From positions 62,001 through 126,000 of the forward strand of contig NZ_LGDY01000100.1 of the NCBI RefSeq assembly GCF_001279525.1: DNA of 64,000 nucleotides, in the 5' to 3' direction. Shown piece after piece: positions 23,413 to 31,852 of this stretch; position 1 is the first letter of the stretch, and each line of letters begins with the position of its first letter. Position numbers and translations under genes: made by a program. Under the pieces are notes generated by a model, which saw only the letters and a program-made list of their open reading frames with translations, made no database searches and was not told the DNA's origin. This stretch comes from Nocardia sp. NRRL S-836. Its GTDB lineage: Bacteria > Actinomycetota > Actinomycetes > Mycobacteriales > Pseudonocardiaceae.

Positions 23413-24524
23413 AACAGCTCCTGCGCGAGCTCCTGACCGTCGGCCTCACCACCGGCGTCGTCCTGCTCACCCAGGACCGCCCGTTCCCGTGGTCGCTGTG
23501 GACCGCCGTGGCCGCCTGCCTGCTGTTACCCCTGCGCCTGCGCTGGCCGTGGCTGGCCTCCCTGCTCTGCGTCCCCGCGGTCGCCGGCAGCCTGGGCTGG
23601 GCCCCCGCACTCGTCGCTCAATACCGCCTGGGCCGCACGGAGAAGTCCGTCCCGGTCCAGGTCCTGTGGGTCCTCCTGCTGACCGCCGCGTCCATCACCC
23701 CGACCGTGCTCACCGAAACCATCCCGCCCGGCCCCCTCCTCCTGGCCACCGCCTTCGCCTTCGGCCTCTCCGCGGCCCCCACCGCCCTAGGCGCCCTCGT
23801 GACCACCCGCAAGGACCTCACCCGCTCCCTCCACGAAGCCCGCCGCGCCCGCAACGCAGAACTGGAAGCCCAGGAAACCTCCGCCCGAGCCGCAGAACGC
23901 GCCCGCATCGCCCGCGAAATCCACGACGCCGTAGGCCACCACGCCACCCTGATAGCCGTGGAATCCGCCGCCCTGGCCGCCACCGCCCCCACCGAGTCCG
24001 TCCGCGAAACCGCACTACGCCTCCGCGCCCTGGCAACAGAGTCCCTCTCCGAAATGCGCACCGCCCTGGGCCTGCTGAACTCCGACACCACCTACCCCAC
24101 CCTGCAAGAGCTGGTCGACCGCGCCCGAGTGGCCGGCATCTCCGTCACCCTCTCCGAAACCGGCGACGCCCCCATGACCCCCGCCGTCTCCCGAGCCTTG
24201 TTCCGAGTGGTCCAGGAATCCCTGACCAACGTGACGAAACACGCCCCGGGCGCCCCCGTGACCGTGACCGTCGACCGCACCTCCCCGGTCCGCGTCTCGG
24301 TGGTGAACGGCCCCAGCCCCCTCCCCACCGCTCACCCCGAAGGCGGCGGCGCGGGCCTCCACGGCCTCTCCGAACGCGTCCGCCTGGCCGGCGGCACCCT
24401 CACCACCACCTACCGCGCAGACGGCGGCTTCAGCGTCACCGCGGTCCTACCGCCCGGTACGCCGAAGGTCGAAGACCAAGACTCGACTTTCGGAGGTGGC
24501 GCCCGCGACCCCGCCACCGCATAG
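23409..24524 (+). CDS. NarL-type sensor histidine kinase (HisKA_3)
   Basis: This 371-aa membrane kinase has an N-terminal block of about four to five hydrophobic helices (residues about 5-130), a dimerisation region with the phospho-acceptor His in AREIHDAVGHHATLIAVES, and a HATPase domain with GGGAGLHGLSERVRLAGG. It phosphorylates the response regulator encoded just before it. The protein lacks an extracellular loop large enough for a classical sensor, so it probably senses a membrane signal. Codon use in the second half is extremely rich in C, even for this genome. Confidence 0.88.
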   Translation: MKQLLRELLTVGLTTGVVLLTQDRPFPWSLWTAVAACLLLPLRLRWPWLASLLCVPAVAGSLGWAPALVAQYRLGRTEKSVPVQVLWVLLLTAASITPTVLTETIPPGPLLLATAFAFGLSAAPTALGALVTTRKDLTRSLHEARRARNAELEAQETSARAAERARIAREIHDAVGHHATLIAVESAALAATAPTESVRETALRLRALATESLSEMRTALGLLNSDTTYPTLQELVDRARVAGISVTLSETGDAPMTPAVSRALFRVVQESLTNVTKHAPGAPVTVTVDRTSPVRVSVVNGPSPLPTAHPEGGGAGLHGLSERVRLAGGTLTTTYRADGGFSVTAVLPPGTPKVEDQDSTFGGGARDPATA

Positions 24525-24569
24525 TTCTCCTGTCGGTCGAGGATCGGGGGATCGGTCGGACCGAGGGAC

Positions 24570-24596
24570 GCGGGGACCCGAACTTCGGGTCCCCGC
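24570..24596 (+). terminator. Strong hairpin after the two-component operon
   Basis: Thirteen-base perfect arms (24570-24582 and 24584-24596; GCGGGGACCCGAA on the left) pair around a single C. The site lies 46 bases after the kinase stop codon. There is no U tract. Confidence 0.65.
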
Positions 24597-24696
24597 CACA
24601 TCTCCGCAGGTAGCCGGTGGTGCGGGGGCCCGTTTTTGATCTCTGTTCAGGGTGTTGTAGGATTCTTCCTGCACGCCGGGGAACCGGGAGTGTGGC

Positions 24697-24770
<74 letters not shown>

Positions 24771-24781
24771 CGGTCTGAATC

Positions 24782-24825
24782 AGCCCGCTGATTCTGGGTG
24801 AAAGCCCAGGTCGGCGGGCTTTTTC
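24782..24825 (+). terminator. Rho-independent terminator after tRNA-Pro
   Basis: AGCCCGC (24782-24788) pairs with GCGGGCT (24814-24820) followed by TTTTTC, and an inner hairpin CTGGG/CCCAG lies inside the loop. This is a textbook terminator just after the tRNA. Confidence 0.85.
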
Positions 24826-25473
24826 GTGCACTTTTTTCGATCTTGGCAAGACTGTCCACAGTGGTCTGTACTGGACGGTAACCCGGCGTTTGGGAGGATT
24901 TTGGGAGAATCGGTTTTCGCGGGGTGAAATGGGGTCGCGTTGGCTAAAGCGAATCGTGTCCTCCGTTCGGGTGTTCCTCCTGGCCGTGATGGGCGTGTGT
25001 GGTGGCGTTGTCCAAGGGGCACGGCCTTGCGGCGATCAAGGTAGATGGCCCATCCGGCGCGCGATCATCAAGGCGCCGACCGCGAGATGCCGCCCGCGAT
25101 GCCCAGGGTTTCGTGGACCGTCCGGGTCCGCGCCTCCAACCACCGCGACGACATCGCGCAACGCCATTCCACATCCTCCACAAGTCGGACCGCGCATCGA
25201 ATGACGCGTACGGCAATGGTCACCGTCGATGCATGACCCTGAAGTTCGACGAGTGACGTCGACACGTTGCCCGCTCTCGCCAGGGAGCTCCTCTGGGACA
25301 GAACGTCGTTAGTCGGACTTAATTTTGTTACTCCCACCGTTCGCCTGCACGGCTACAGCGATCGCGCGACCATTAGCATCCAGATAGCGAGCTTGACGTA
25401 GTCGATGATCCACATGTCGACCCGGTAGCCGAGTCCGCCATGCTGCGGCGGGCGGCTCGTTAACGTCGGGAAT
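24826..25473. other. Stretch without a recognisable gene
   Basis: About 650 bases of lower coding quality follow the tRNA terminator. The open frames show no start with ribosome site and no recognisable family. It may be the decayed edge of an integrated element, but I see no integrase and no copy of the tRNA 3' end here. Confidence 0.4.
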
Positions 25474-26970
25474 CTAGCTGTCCGCGCCTGGAAGGGTGAA
25501 CAAGAGCCGATCCAGTTGCGGCACTGTGTTTTCGTGACGTCGCTTGAGATCCCTGTACCGCTCACGCAGCACCTGGATGTCGACCGCCCGAGGCAACGGC
25601 AACAACCGCTGCGACGACGGCAGCGCCGCCTCGAGCGTGGTCAGCCGCTCACGAGCGAGCACACGCGCCGCTTCCTGCTGGACGGGTGTCAGCCGATCGA
25701 TCGCCTCGTCGAGCCGGTTCCAGGCCGTGACGGTCATCAGAGCGTAGGCTGCCCAGCCATCGTGGCCAGGTGGGTCTTCCGCCAGGGTCGCGGTGATCCG
25801 CCAGGCGAGAGTGATGTCCGGTTCCAGTGCTTGAGTGCGGGCGGTCATGGTCGCCGCGATCAGACGTTGAAAGGCAGCCTGCTGCCATTGTTCGATCCGG
25901 TCGCATCCGCGGGCATGCCACACGTCTACGGCGGCGACGAAGCCGGCCATCGGAACAAGGTCGCGCACTGCGGGGCCGTCGCATTTGCTGCACAGCCGTC
26001 GTGGGCTCTCGAGCATCACCAGCCACCACGGCACGTGATCGACGAGAAGAACGGGGCGCGATCGCACCACAGTGCAGCCTGGTGAGTGCAGCATTTCGCC
26101 GCTGGTGTCTGCCACGGCCACTCGCAGCCAGCCGAACAAGGACGCGATGGTGCGCATGTCTTCGTCAACCCAGTCTGGCAAGGTCGGCACCGGGGGTAGT
26201 AGAAGTTCACCGCCAGAGGCGGTGATGCCCTCGAGGATCGTGTTGACGAACGCCACTTCGTGTTCCCCGAGCAGGTCGCCGGGTTGAGGGATCTCAGTGC
26301 CTGCGTTGCGGTGCCGATCCATTGACGCGATACGAGCAACTTCGAGGAGCTCTGCCGACCGTATGAATACCGACGCGACGGTGCCTGGTGTCCCGGACTG
26401 TCGGCGTGTGTCGGAAGCGAGGATGTCGCGTAGCACGGGTACCGGGAGATCCACCAGCAGCGGCCGCAGCTCGTCGAGAGTGACGAATTCGCCGAGTCCG
26501 CGTGCCTTGATGTAGGCCGTGGTGAGCGTGCCACGTTCTTCGGTGTCCGCTCTCGTGAACTCGTCGTCGTACTCCTCGGGCAAGACACGCCCGGCATCAA
26601 CGATCACGCGATCGGCACGGCTCTGCTCAAGTTCGTCGAACCACGATCGTTGCTTCGCGACCCGCGTTTTCAGCTCAGCACCGATGGAGGCGGCGCGCTC
26701 AGCCCATTCCTCCCACGGGCATGCAATGTCACGCGTGGCGACCTGTTGCTGCTCGTTGCGCTTGACCAGACGGGCTCCCCACGCGTTCTTGGGAGGCTTC
26801 GCGCCTGGATCTACTACCTGCACGGTCACCTTGCCGCGCCCGTCCACGGAGACTACGCGGACACGTGCCGCTACAGGCGCGTCGTCGTACGGTTTGTACG
26901 TCGGATAGGCGTACTCGTTCCCTACAAGGAGGTCAGCTTGCTTCACGGTATGCAGCGTCTCATGGGCCAC
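25474..26970 (-). CDS. Large hypothetical protein
   Basis: This 498-aa protein begins MAHETLHTVKQADLLVGNEY with a beta-rich N-terminal domain (about 1-75, VRVVSVDGRGKVTVQVVDPG), continues with an acidic helical region (about 85-160), a central part with LLLPPVPTLPDWVDED, a single CSKC pair near residue 320 that could bind metal only with other ligands, and a C-terminal helical region. I do not recognise the family. Similar openings occur in genes tied to mobile elements and defence islands of actinomycetes, which fits its position after tRNA-Pro. No partner gene is adjacent. Confidence 0.65.
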   Translation of the reverse strand: MAHETLHTVKQADLLVGNEYAYPTYKPYDDAPVAARVRVVSVDGRGKVTVQVVDPGAKPPKNAWGARLVKRNEQQQVATRDIACPWEEWAERAASIGAELKTRVAKQRSWFDELEQSRADRVIVDAGRVLPEEYDDEFTRADTEERGTLTTAYIKARGLGEFVTLDELRPLLVDLPVPVLRDILASDTRRQSGTPGTVASVFIRSAELLEVARIASMDRHRNAGTEIPQPGDLLGEHEVAFVNTILEGITASGGELLLPPVPTLPDWVDEDMRTIASLFGWLRVAVADTSGEMLHSPGCTVVRSRPVLLVDHVPWWLVMLESPRRLCSKCDGPAVRDLVPMAGFVAAVDVWHARGCDRIEQWQQAAFQRLIAATMTARTQALEPDITLAWRITATLAEDPPGHDGWAAYALMTVTAWNRLDEAIDRLTPVQQEAARVLARERLTTLEAALPSSQRLLPLPRAVDIQVLRERYRDLKRRHENTVPQLDRLLFTLPGADS

Positions 26971-27166
26971 CGACAGTTTGCCTCCGCATCGGTGGCGAAG
27001 TCCGCCCGAGAGTCGCTCTGGCCGATGACGTGTTCGCCGTTTGAACCGGGGGCTGGCCCGGCGGATTGAATGGTCGGGCAGGGCGAGTCATCTAAAGGTT
27101 GTCCCGTAATGATCAAGAGTGTTGGCGGGACGGGCGACAGCAGTGTTGCCTGCGGCCGGTGACCGC

Positions 27167-27680
27167 TCAGGCCGTCATTGCCAGGTTGCGCATCTGGGCG
27201 ACGCCGCGGGTGGCGTGCCAGACGCCGTCGCGTTTGCGGCGGCAGTTGCGCAGGATGTTCCAGGACTTCATGTGTGCCAGGGCGTGCTCGACTCGTGCGC
27301 GGACGCTCTTGTGGACGGTGTTGAGTTCTTCTTTCCATTGCGGCAGTGGCGGTTGTCCCTTGCGCGGTTTGCGGTAGGGCATGATCACCTCGGGATTGCC
27401 CTGGTAGCCGCCGTCGGCCATCATCTTCGCGCCCCGGCACTGCTGATCGACGCGCGAGTCGGTGTAGGCGCGGCAGTCGTTGCGGTTGCCCGGCGCCGGG
27501 CAACCGACCGCGACGACCAGGCGGGTGTTGGCGTCGATGACGACCTGCATGTTCACCGAATAGCGGTAGTTCTTGCTGGAGGCGGAGATGCTCCGGTCGT
27601 GGGTGGGCACCAGTGTGCCGACCACGATCAGCACGGTGTCCGGGCTGTGCCTGCGGGTCACCGGCGCGAGGCGGGCGAAC
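27167..27680 (-). pseudogene. 3' remnant of an IS5-family (DDE_Tnp_4) transposase
   Basis: The last 150 codons encode a typical IS5-type C-terminal half: GTLVPTHDRSISASSKNYRY, then NRNDCRAYTDSRV, then ADGGYQGNPEVIMPYRKP and RARVEHALAHMKSWNILRN, including the middle Asp and the final Glu of the DDE triad. The first catalytic Asp expected before GTLVP is missing (VLIVVGTLVP). The N-terminal half is not present; the open frame runs on into unrelated sequence. An end-like sequence GGTTGTCCCGTAATGATCAA lies near 27100. The element is not functional. Confidence 0.7.
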
Positions 27681-28018
27681 AGCAGCTGTCCGGAGCGCAG
27701 TTCTCGAAGTCCGAGGGTTCCCAGGGTTCCATCCGAAGACGGGCTGGGGGCCGGGATCGGGGGTGTTGTCGACGCCGGTGACGGTGAGGTCGCCGAGGGG
27801 GGCCGGCGGGGGCCAGGCGCGTGCCGGGAACGCGTTGGCCGCCGGCGGCGCTGAGTCCGTCGAGGCGTTGGGACAGTTGGTCGAGGTCGTGCAGTTCGCG
27901 GCGCAGCGCGGCCACCTGCGCGGCGGGCAGGTCTGTGCGGCCCGCGGTGCAGGCGTCGAGCAGGCCTTCCTGCTCGTGGCCGCTGAGCGGCGTGAGGATC
28001 TGACGGCCGTCGACGATC

Positions 28019-28279
28019 AGCAGCCGTCCGGGGCGCCCAGATTTTCCGCGACGTAGTCCCGCAGATCGTCACGGACGCCCTCGACATCCCAGTCCGCCGC
28101 CGCAACAACCGCTGCATCCCGTCCGACGACACTTCACCGGCCCGCGCGGCCAACATCCAGCCGTTCTTGCGCTCCAACCCTGCAGTCAGACCCGGCACAT
28201 GCTCCCGCACCCGAGACCGCGGCTCCGACCTGACGAACCGGCCACCAGCCCGATCATGCACGCTCCGCCACAGCAACAT
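28019..28279 (-). pseudogene. 5' remnant of an IS701-like transposase
   Basis: The fragment encodes the IS701-type N-terminus RFVRSEPRSRVREHVPGL, then GWMLAARAGEVSSDGMQRLL. After that the frame shifts: the expected DWDVEGVRDDLRDYV continues in another frame, then the gene stops at a junction. Between this remnant and the IS5 remnant (about 27681-28018) lies an open stretch in a different frame with LSGHEQEGLLDACTAG and ALRRELHDLDQLSQRLDG, which is coding-like but not recognised. The whole is a nested scar of at least two insertions. Confidence 0.65.
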
Positions 28280-28333
28280 CGATTATCACGCACAACTTGA
28301 TCTACCACGGGGCACGCAAGTGCCGTTGCAGTA

Positions 28334-29353
28334 TTAGTCGCTGGCAGGAGGAGGAAGGTAGCGATGGGTGACGTTGTGGTGCCATTGTTGGCATCCGGCG
28401 ATCCAGTCACACAGTCCACTCACCTGCGTGGTCAGCTCGAATGCATGCGTATCTTGCTTGCTGGACAGACTTTCCCGCAGTTCCAGGAACCTCTTTACTT
28501 TGCTGTCGATAAGGGCTCGCACTTCGTCGATCGCGCGACTTCGGTCGAGCTTGTGTTCGTGCTCCACCACCAAGATCAGATTTGTCACCATCCCGCCGGC
28601 TTCCTCCTTGTTCAAGGAGTAGAGATCATTCGTCCATGCGATCATGTCCACCGCTGTCAACAGGATTTCTTGATAAGTGTCGGAATAATAGGTTTCAGGG
28701 GAAAGCTCTACTCCGTTACAAAATTCGATAAGGTCGAGAGATGGCAGGATTGCCGATGTGTTGCGGCGCAGAAGAACATAGTCTTCCAATGAAGGCGGGA
28801 TGCCTTCGTGCTTCAGGTGAAGCTCCTGCCCGGCCGAGTCGAGAGTATCCACAATGTGTTCGATGAAGCGATTTCGCCAGTGCGACGAAACCGACATCGA
28901 CATCTGATCCAATGTGCTTGCCAAAATTTCGGCTGTTGTCGTGTTCGCTGGCGCTTCGGGTGTTCTTCCGTGGCGGAGCACCTCGCGGACCCCGTCGACG
29001 AAAACGCGCCACGATTGCTCATCGCTGTATCGAACCCCGCTGTGTCGAACCCCTTCGCTTTCGTCATCGACAACGTAAAACCAAGCGTATACCTCTGCGG
29101 CCAGCTTCACTTCTCTCATGGGGGCATCGGGATGAGTGTATGCGCAGAACTCTCCTGATCGAGTGCAGGCCAGTCCATCAGCCGCTCTCTCGTTGGCGAC
29201 GAGTCGAGACCGGATTGCCCAGTCGCGAACATGCTCCTCAACCTCCAGATAGCCAGGGTGCACTCGGAACTGAAAGGGAAGGTCAATTGGAATGAACCGA
29301 GAGGAATTCAATGCCGCCTTCTTCGATGGATGTTCCGAAAGGGTTTTTCTCAT
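28334..29353 (-). CDS. Class I terpene synthase
   Basis: This 339-aa protein has the standard length and motifs of bacterial class I terpene cyclases, which ionise a prenyl diphosphate with three Mg2+. The Asp-rich motif is WFYVVDDESEG at about residue 95, the NSE triad is NDLYSLNKEEAGG near residue 245, and the pyrophosphate sensor/RY pair is visible as HNVTHRYLPP at the C-terminus. The polyprenyl synthase upstream on the same strand likely makes its substrate. Which terpene is made cannot be read. The ATG at 29353 fits, with a weak ribosome site. Confidence 0.88.
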   Translation of the reverse strand: MRKTLSEHPSKKAALNSSRFIPIDLPFQFRVHPGYLEVEEHVRDWAIRSRLVANERAADGLACTRSGEFCAYTHPDAPMREVKLAAEVYAWFYVVDDESEGVRHSGVRYSDEQSWRVFVDGVREVLRHGRTPEAPANTTTAEILASTLDQMSMSVSSHWRNRFIEHIVDTLDSAGQELHLKHEGIPPSLEDYVLLRRNTSAILPSLDLIEFCNGVELSPETYYSDTYQEILLTAVDMIAWTNDLYSLNKEEAGGMVTNLILVVEHEHKLDRSRAIDEVRALIDSKVKRFLELRESLSSKQDTHAFELTTQVSGLCDWIAGCQQWHHNVTHRYLPPPASD

Positions 29354-29422
29354 TGGATCCGATTATCGATCACGCGGGTTCCCATGCTTCCGCGGTGATG
29401 TTGCCGACCTCCGTTCAGGGTG

Positions 29423-29616
29423 TTACGTGGAATCCTTGTTCCCGCCGGCTTGTTCAGTGATACGCGAGGCTTCTTTGCTGAACGTCGTGACAACCGCGCA
29501 CTCCGGAATGAACTCGACGATCTCGCCTTCGACCAAGGGTTGGTCCTCGCTGTTGTCCGAGCCGACCCCAGGTTGACCTCACGCACCTCGCCCGGACCGT
29601 TCGCGACCCAGCCCAT
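29423..29616 (-). pseudogene. Small ORF (about 64 aa) broken by a one-base frameshift
   Basis: On the minus strand an ATG at 29616 opens MGWVANGPGEVREVNLG in a frame with high third-position GC. At the GGGG run near 29575 the good coding quality moves to another frame, which continues as GSDNSEDQPLVEGEIVEF and PECAVVTTFSKEASRI to a TAA at 29423-29425. Adding one G joins both parts into one 64-aa protein. It lies between the two terpene genes in the same direction. Either the gene is truly broken or the homopolymer is a sequencing error. The family is unknown. Confidence 0.45.
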
Positions 29617-29748
29617 CACCGCTGCCGGAACGGGAGATCTTCACGCCTCCGGACCACAGTGACCTGCTCGGCTAATGTGTCCGCGTCCGGCTGTGTTCGC
29701 CGTGCATCACGGTCAGACCACGGTCTTCAGCCTGCGCGGCCCGCAGGT

Positions 29749-29886
29749 TCAGCGAACGCAGAACCGACAGACCGCCATCACCTCGCAGCTTCGTCCCGGC
29801 GGGATCACCAGGACGGCAGCCCAGGCTTGCAGTGCTTTCAGCGCGTGCGTGCCGGAGTCCGTCGCGATGGCCGACTCAGTGTTCAC
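29749..29886 (-). CDS. 45-aa small ORF overlapping the polyprenyl synthase stop
   Basis: A GTG at 29886 lies 11 bases upstream of the polyprenyl synthase stop on the minus strand and opens a 45-codon frame with strong third-position GC: MNTESAIATDSGTHALKALQ, ending MAVCRFCVR. Overlap of this type usually means translational coupling. The two Cys residues near the end are notable. It could be a peptide of the terpene cluster or a remnant of a longer gene. No family is recognised and the ORF is too short for usual gene calling. Confidence 0.4.
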   Translation of the reverse strand: MNTESAIATDSGTHALKALQAWAAVLVIPPGRSCEVMAVCRFCVR

Positions 29887-30904
29887 GGGCGGTCACCAGG
29901 TTCGCGAGAGCCGTCAGCTCGCCGGCGGGCCCCGGCGCCGGGTCGGCTGCGTGCAGGTATTCCAGCGCTTGATCGAGGTGTCGGCGGGCCTCGGCCTGCG
30001 TGCGGTCCCGGGCGCCGGCCTGTTCGATCAGCGCGGCCGCGGTCTCCAGGTGCTCTTCGTTCAGGGGCTCGGCCCGGCGGTACAGCGCAGCGAACGCCCG
30101 GCCCTCCGCCGACGCCGAGTCCAGCGCGAGAATCACCGGGAACGTCTTCTTCCGCGACCGCAGGTCCGAGCGAGCGGGCTTGCCCGTCACGGCCGGGTCA
30201 CCCCAGATGCCGAGGAAGTCGTCGATCAGCTGGAAGGCCAGCCCGAGATGGTGACCAAACTGCCGCAGGTGGCCCACGACGCCTGCGGGTGCCCCGCCGA
30301 GCGTGGCGCCCATCGCGCACGCACTGCTGAACAACGCGGCAGTCTTTCCGGCCGCCATCCGCACGTACTCCTCCTGTCCGACCCGCAGCCGTGACTCGAA
30401 CTCGACGTCGTCACTTTGCCCGCGTACCAGCGCGAGCAACGCTCCCGCGAGCATCCGGGCAACCGGCAGGGTGCGAGGCGAGGCGACGGACACCAGCGCG
30501 TCGAACGCCAGCGCCAGCATCGCGTCGCCGGCGAGAGTGGCCGCCGGCACCCCGAAGGCCGCCCACGCCGTCGGCCGGTGCCGCCGTGTTTCGTCCTCGT
30601 CGATGATGTCGTCGTGCGCCAGCGAGAAGTTGTGCACCAGCTCCACCGCGGCAGCGGCGTGCACCGCCGACTCCGCACGGCCACCGACCGCCTCGGCCGA
30701 GAGCAGGACCAGCGCCTGGCGCAAACCCTTGCCAGTCGACCCGCTCACCGGACGGCCCTGCTTGTCAACCCAGCCGAACTGGTAACCGACGGCTTTCGCC
30801 ATCGGTACGGGCAACCGTTCCACGGCTTTCCGCAACGCGGGATCCACGAGGTCGCGCGCCCAACCCAAGGTGTGCTCCGATCGCTGCGTCAACGGGGGTG
30901 TCAC
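29876..30904 (-). CDS. Polyprenyl synthetase (GGPP/FPP synthase-like)
   Basis: This 342-aa protein condenses IPP units onto allylic diphosphates. The first Asp-rich motif is LAHDDIIDED and the second is FQLIDDFLGIWGDP, both intact; Lys and Arg contacts are in GKGLRQALVLL and RRHRPTAW. The start at GTG 30904 (VTPPLTQRSEHTLG) is preferred since GGAAGG lies just upstream and family members begin near this point; a 41-residue longer form from 31027 is possible but has a non-family N-terminus. It supplies the substrate for the terpene synthase downstream in the same operon. Confidence 0.87.
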   Translation of the reverse strand: MTPPLTQRSEHTLGWARDLVDPALRKAVERLPVPMAKAVGYQFGWVDKQGRPVSGSTGKGLRQALVLLSAEAVGGRAESAVHAAAAVELVHNFSLAHDDIIDEDETRRHRPTAWAAFGVPAATLAGDAMLALAFDALVSVASPRTLPVARMLAGALLALVRGQSDDVEFESRLRVGQEEYVRMAAGKTAALFSSACAMGATLGGAPAGVVGHLRQFGHHLGLAFQLIDDFLGIWGDPAVTGKPARSDLRSRKKTFPVILALDSASAEGRAFAALYRRAEPLNEEHLETAAALIEQAGARDRTQAEARRHLDQALEYLHAADPAPGPAGELTALANLVTAREH

Positions 30905-31472
30905 CAGACCTTCCACTCGAATAGGCCGCGATAAGCGGTCACCCGCGAAAGCCGCCCGATTCTCGTATCTTCCGTGCTCCCGGTGTGCGCGGTCTGCGTG
31001 CACCGAAACGCCGATCGCATAGTTCATCCGCGCGCGAACGCGAATACGATTCGGGATGATCGACTGTGATCACGCACGCCCCGCACAATTCCACTCTCGC
31101 TGAACGGCGATAGGTGTGCCATGAAACAGCACTGATTAATATGTGACTGCGGACCAATTTTCACCCGACGCCAGGTCCGGTTATCTACGGTAGCCGACGA
31201 GGTGCAGCCGGCGCATAGGTCCGATCGGGCGAATCTCAGTCGAAAGTCACATTCGATAGATTCCCAATTATGCGAGCCGAGCGCGAAGATAGCTCACCGT
31301 AATCGAAAGATGGACGATCTTGCGCCATTTCAGGTGCGCCTTGCGCGACTGGGGTGGTCTCGATCCGAGACACTATCCAAGGTCGTCGATCATCTGCATA
31401 GAATTTTGATCCCATCCTCGGAAAATTTGTCTCACCTGAGCGGCGCCCCTACGGCAGCAACGGAGGACAACC
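30905..31472. promoter_or_regulatory. AT-richer divergent promoter region
   Basis: This 568-base gap between the terpene operon (minus) and the coiled-coil protein gene (plus) is clearly less GC-rich than its surroundings (for example ACTGATTAATATGTGACTG). No gene is convincing. It probably holds promoters for both directions. Confidence 0.45.
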
Positions 31473-31769
31473 ATGGCTCGAGACACCCGGCAGCGTCAGG
31501 GAATCATCAAGTTCCTCGGCAACATCGTCGACGAGAGCAAGAACATGGTCGACGATCTGCTCGACCGTGCCCACGACGTCGAGCGAGACCTGCGATCCAC
31601 CGTCCGCCGGGCGTTGGACACCGACGAAGGCGACGACGATGTGCCAGAGGTGGATTTCTCGTCCCTGCAGGCCGCATTGGCTGAGCTGAGTGCCAAGGTC
31701 GATCAGCTGGCCATCGACCAAGGACACGCCCACCGCGGTTCGGAGGACGGCGAGCCGGCGAAGCCCTGA
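31473..31769 (+). CDS. Small coiled-coil protein
   Basis: This 98-aa protein starts MARDTRQRQGIIKFLGNIVD after a GGAGGA ribosome site. Residues about 15-50 are an amphipathic helix rich in Asp/Arg, and 60-90 form a heptad-like helix (LQAALAELSAKVDQLAIDQG), similar to phasin-like or scaffold proteins. It lies 83 bases before the ABC1 kinase gene and is likely co-transcribed. A lipid- or membrane-associated role with the kinase is possible but unproven. Confidence 0.65.
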   Translation: MARDTRQRQGIIKFLGNIVDESKNMVDDLLDRAHDVERDLRSTVRRALDTDEGDDDVPEVDFSSLQAALAELSAKVDQLAIDQGHAHRGSEDGEPAKP

Positions 31770-31852
31770 CCCCGTACCGATGTGGGCGCGCAGGCCCCGG
31801 TCGCCATCCCACATCTGCCCGTCTCGAGCGAGGAGCGAGGAGAGCAACGACT

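Noticed and set aside
27167..28279. Single 370-aa protein
   Set aside because: Its thirds match different transposase types and frames, so it is a scar rather than one gene.
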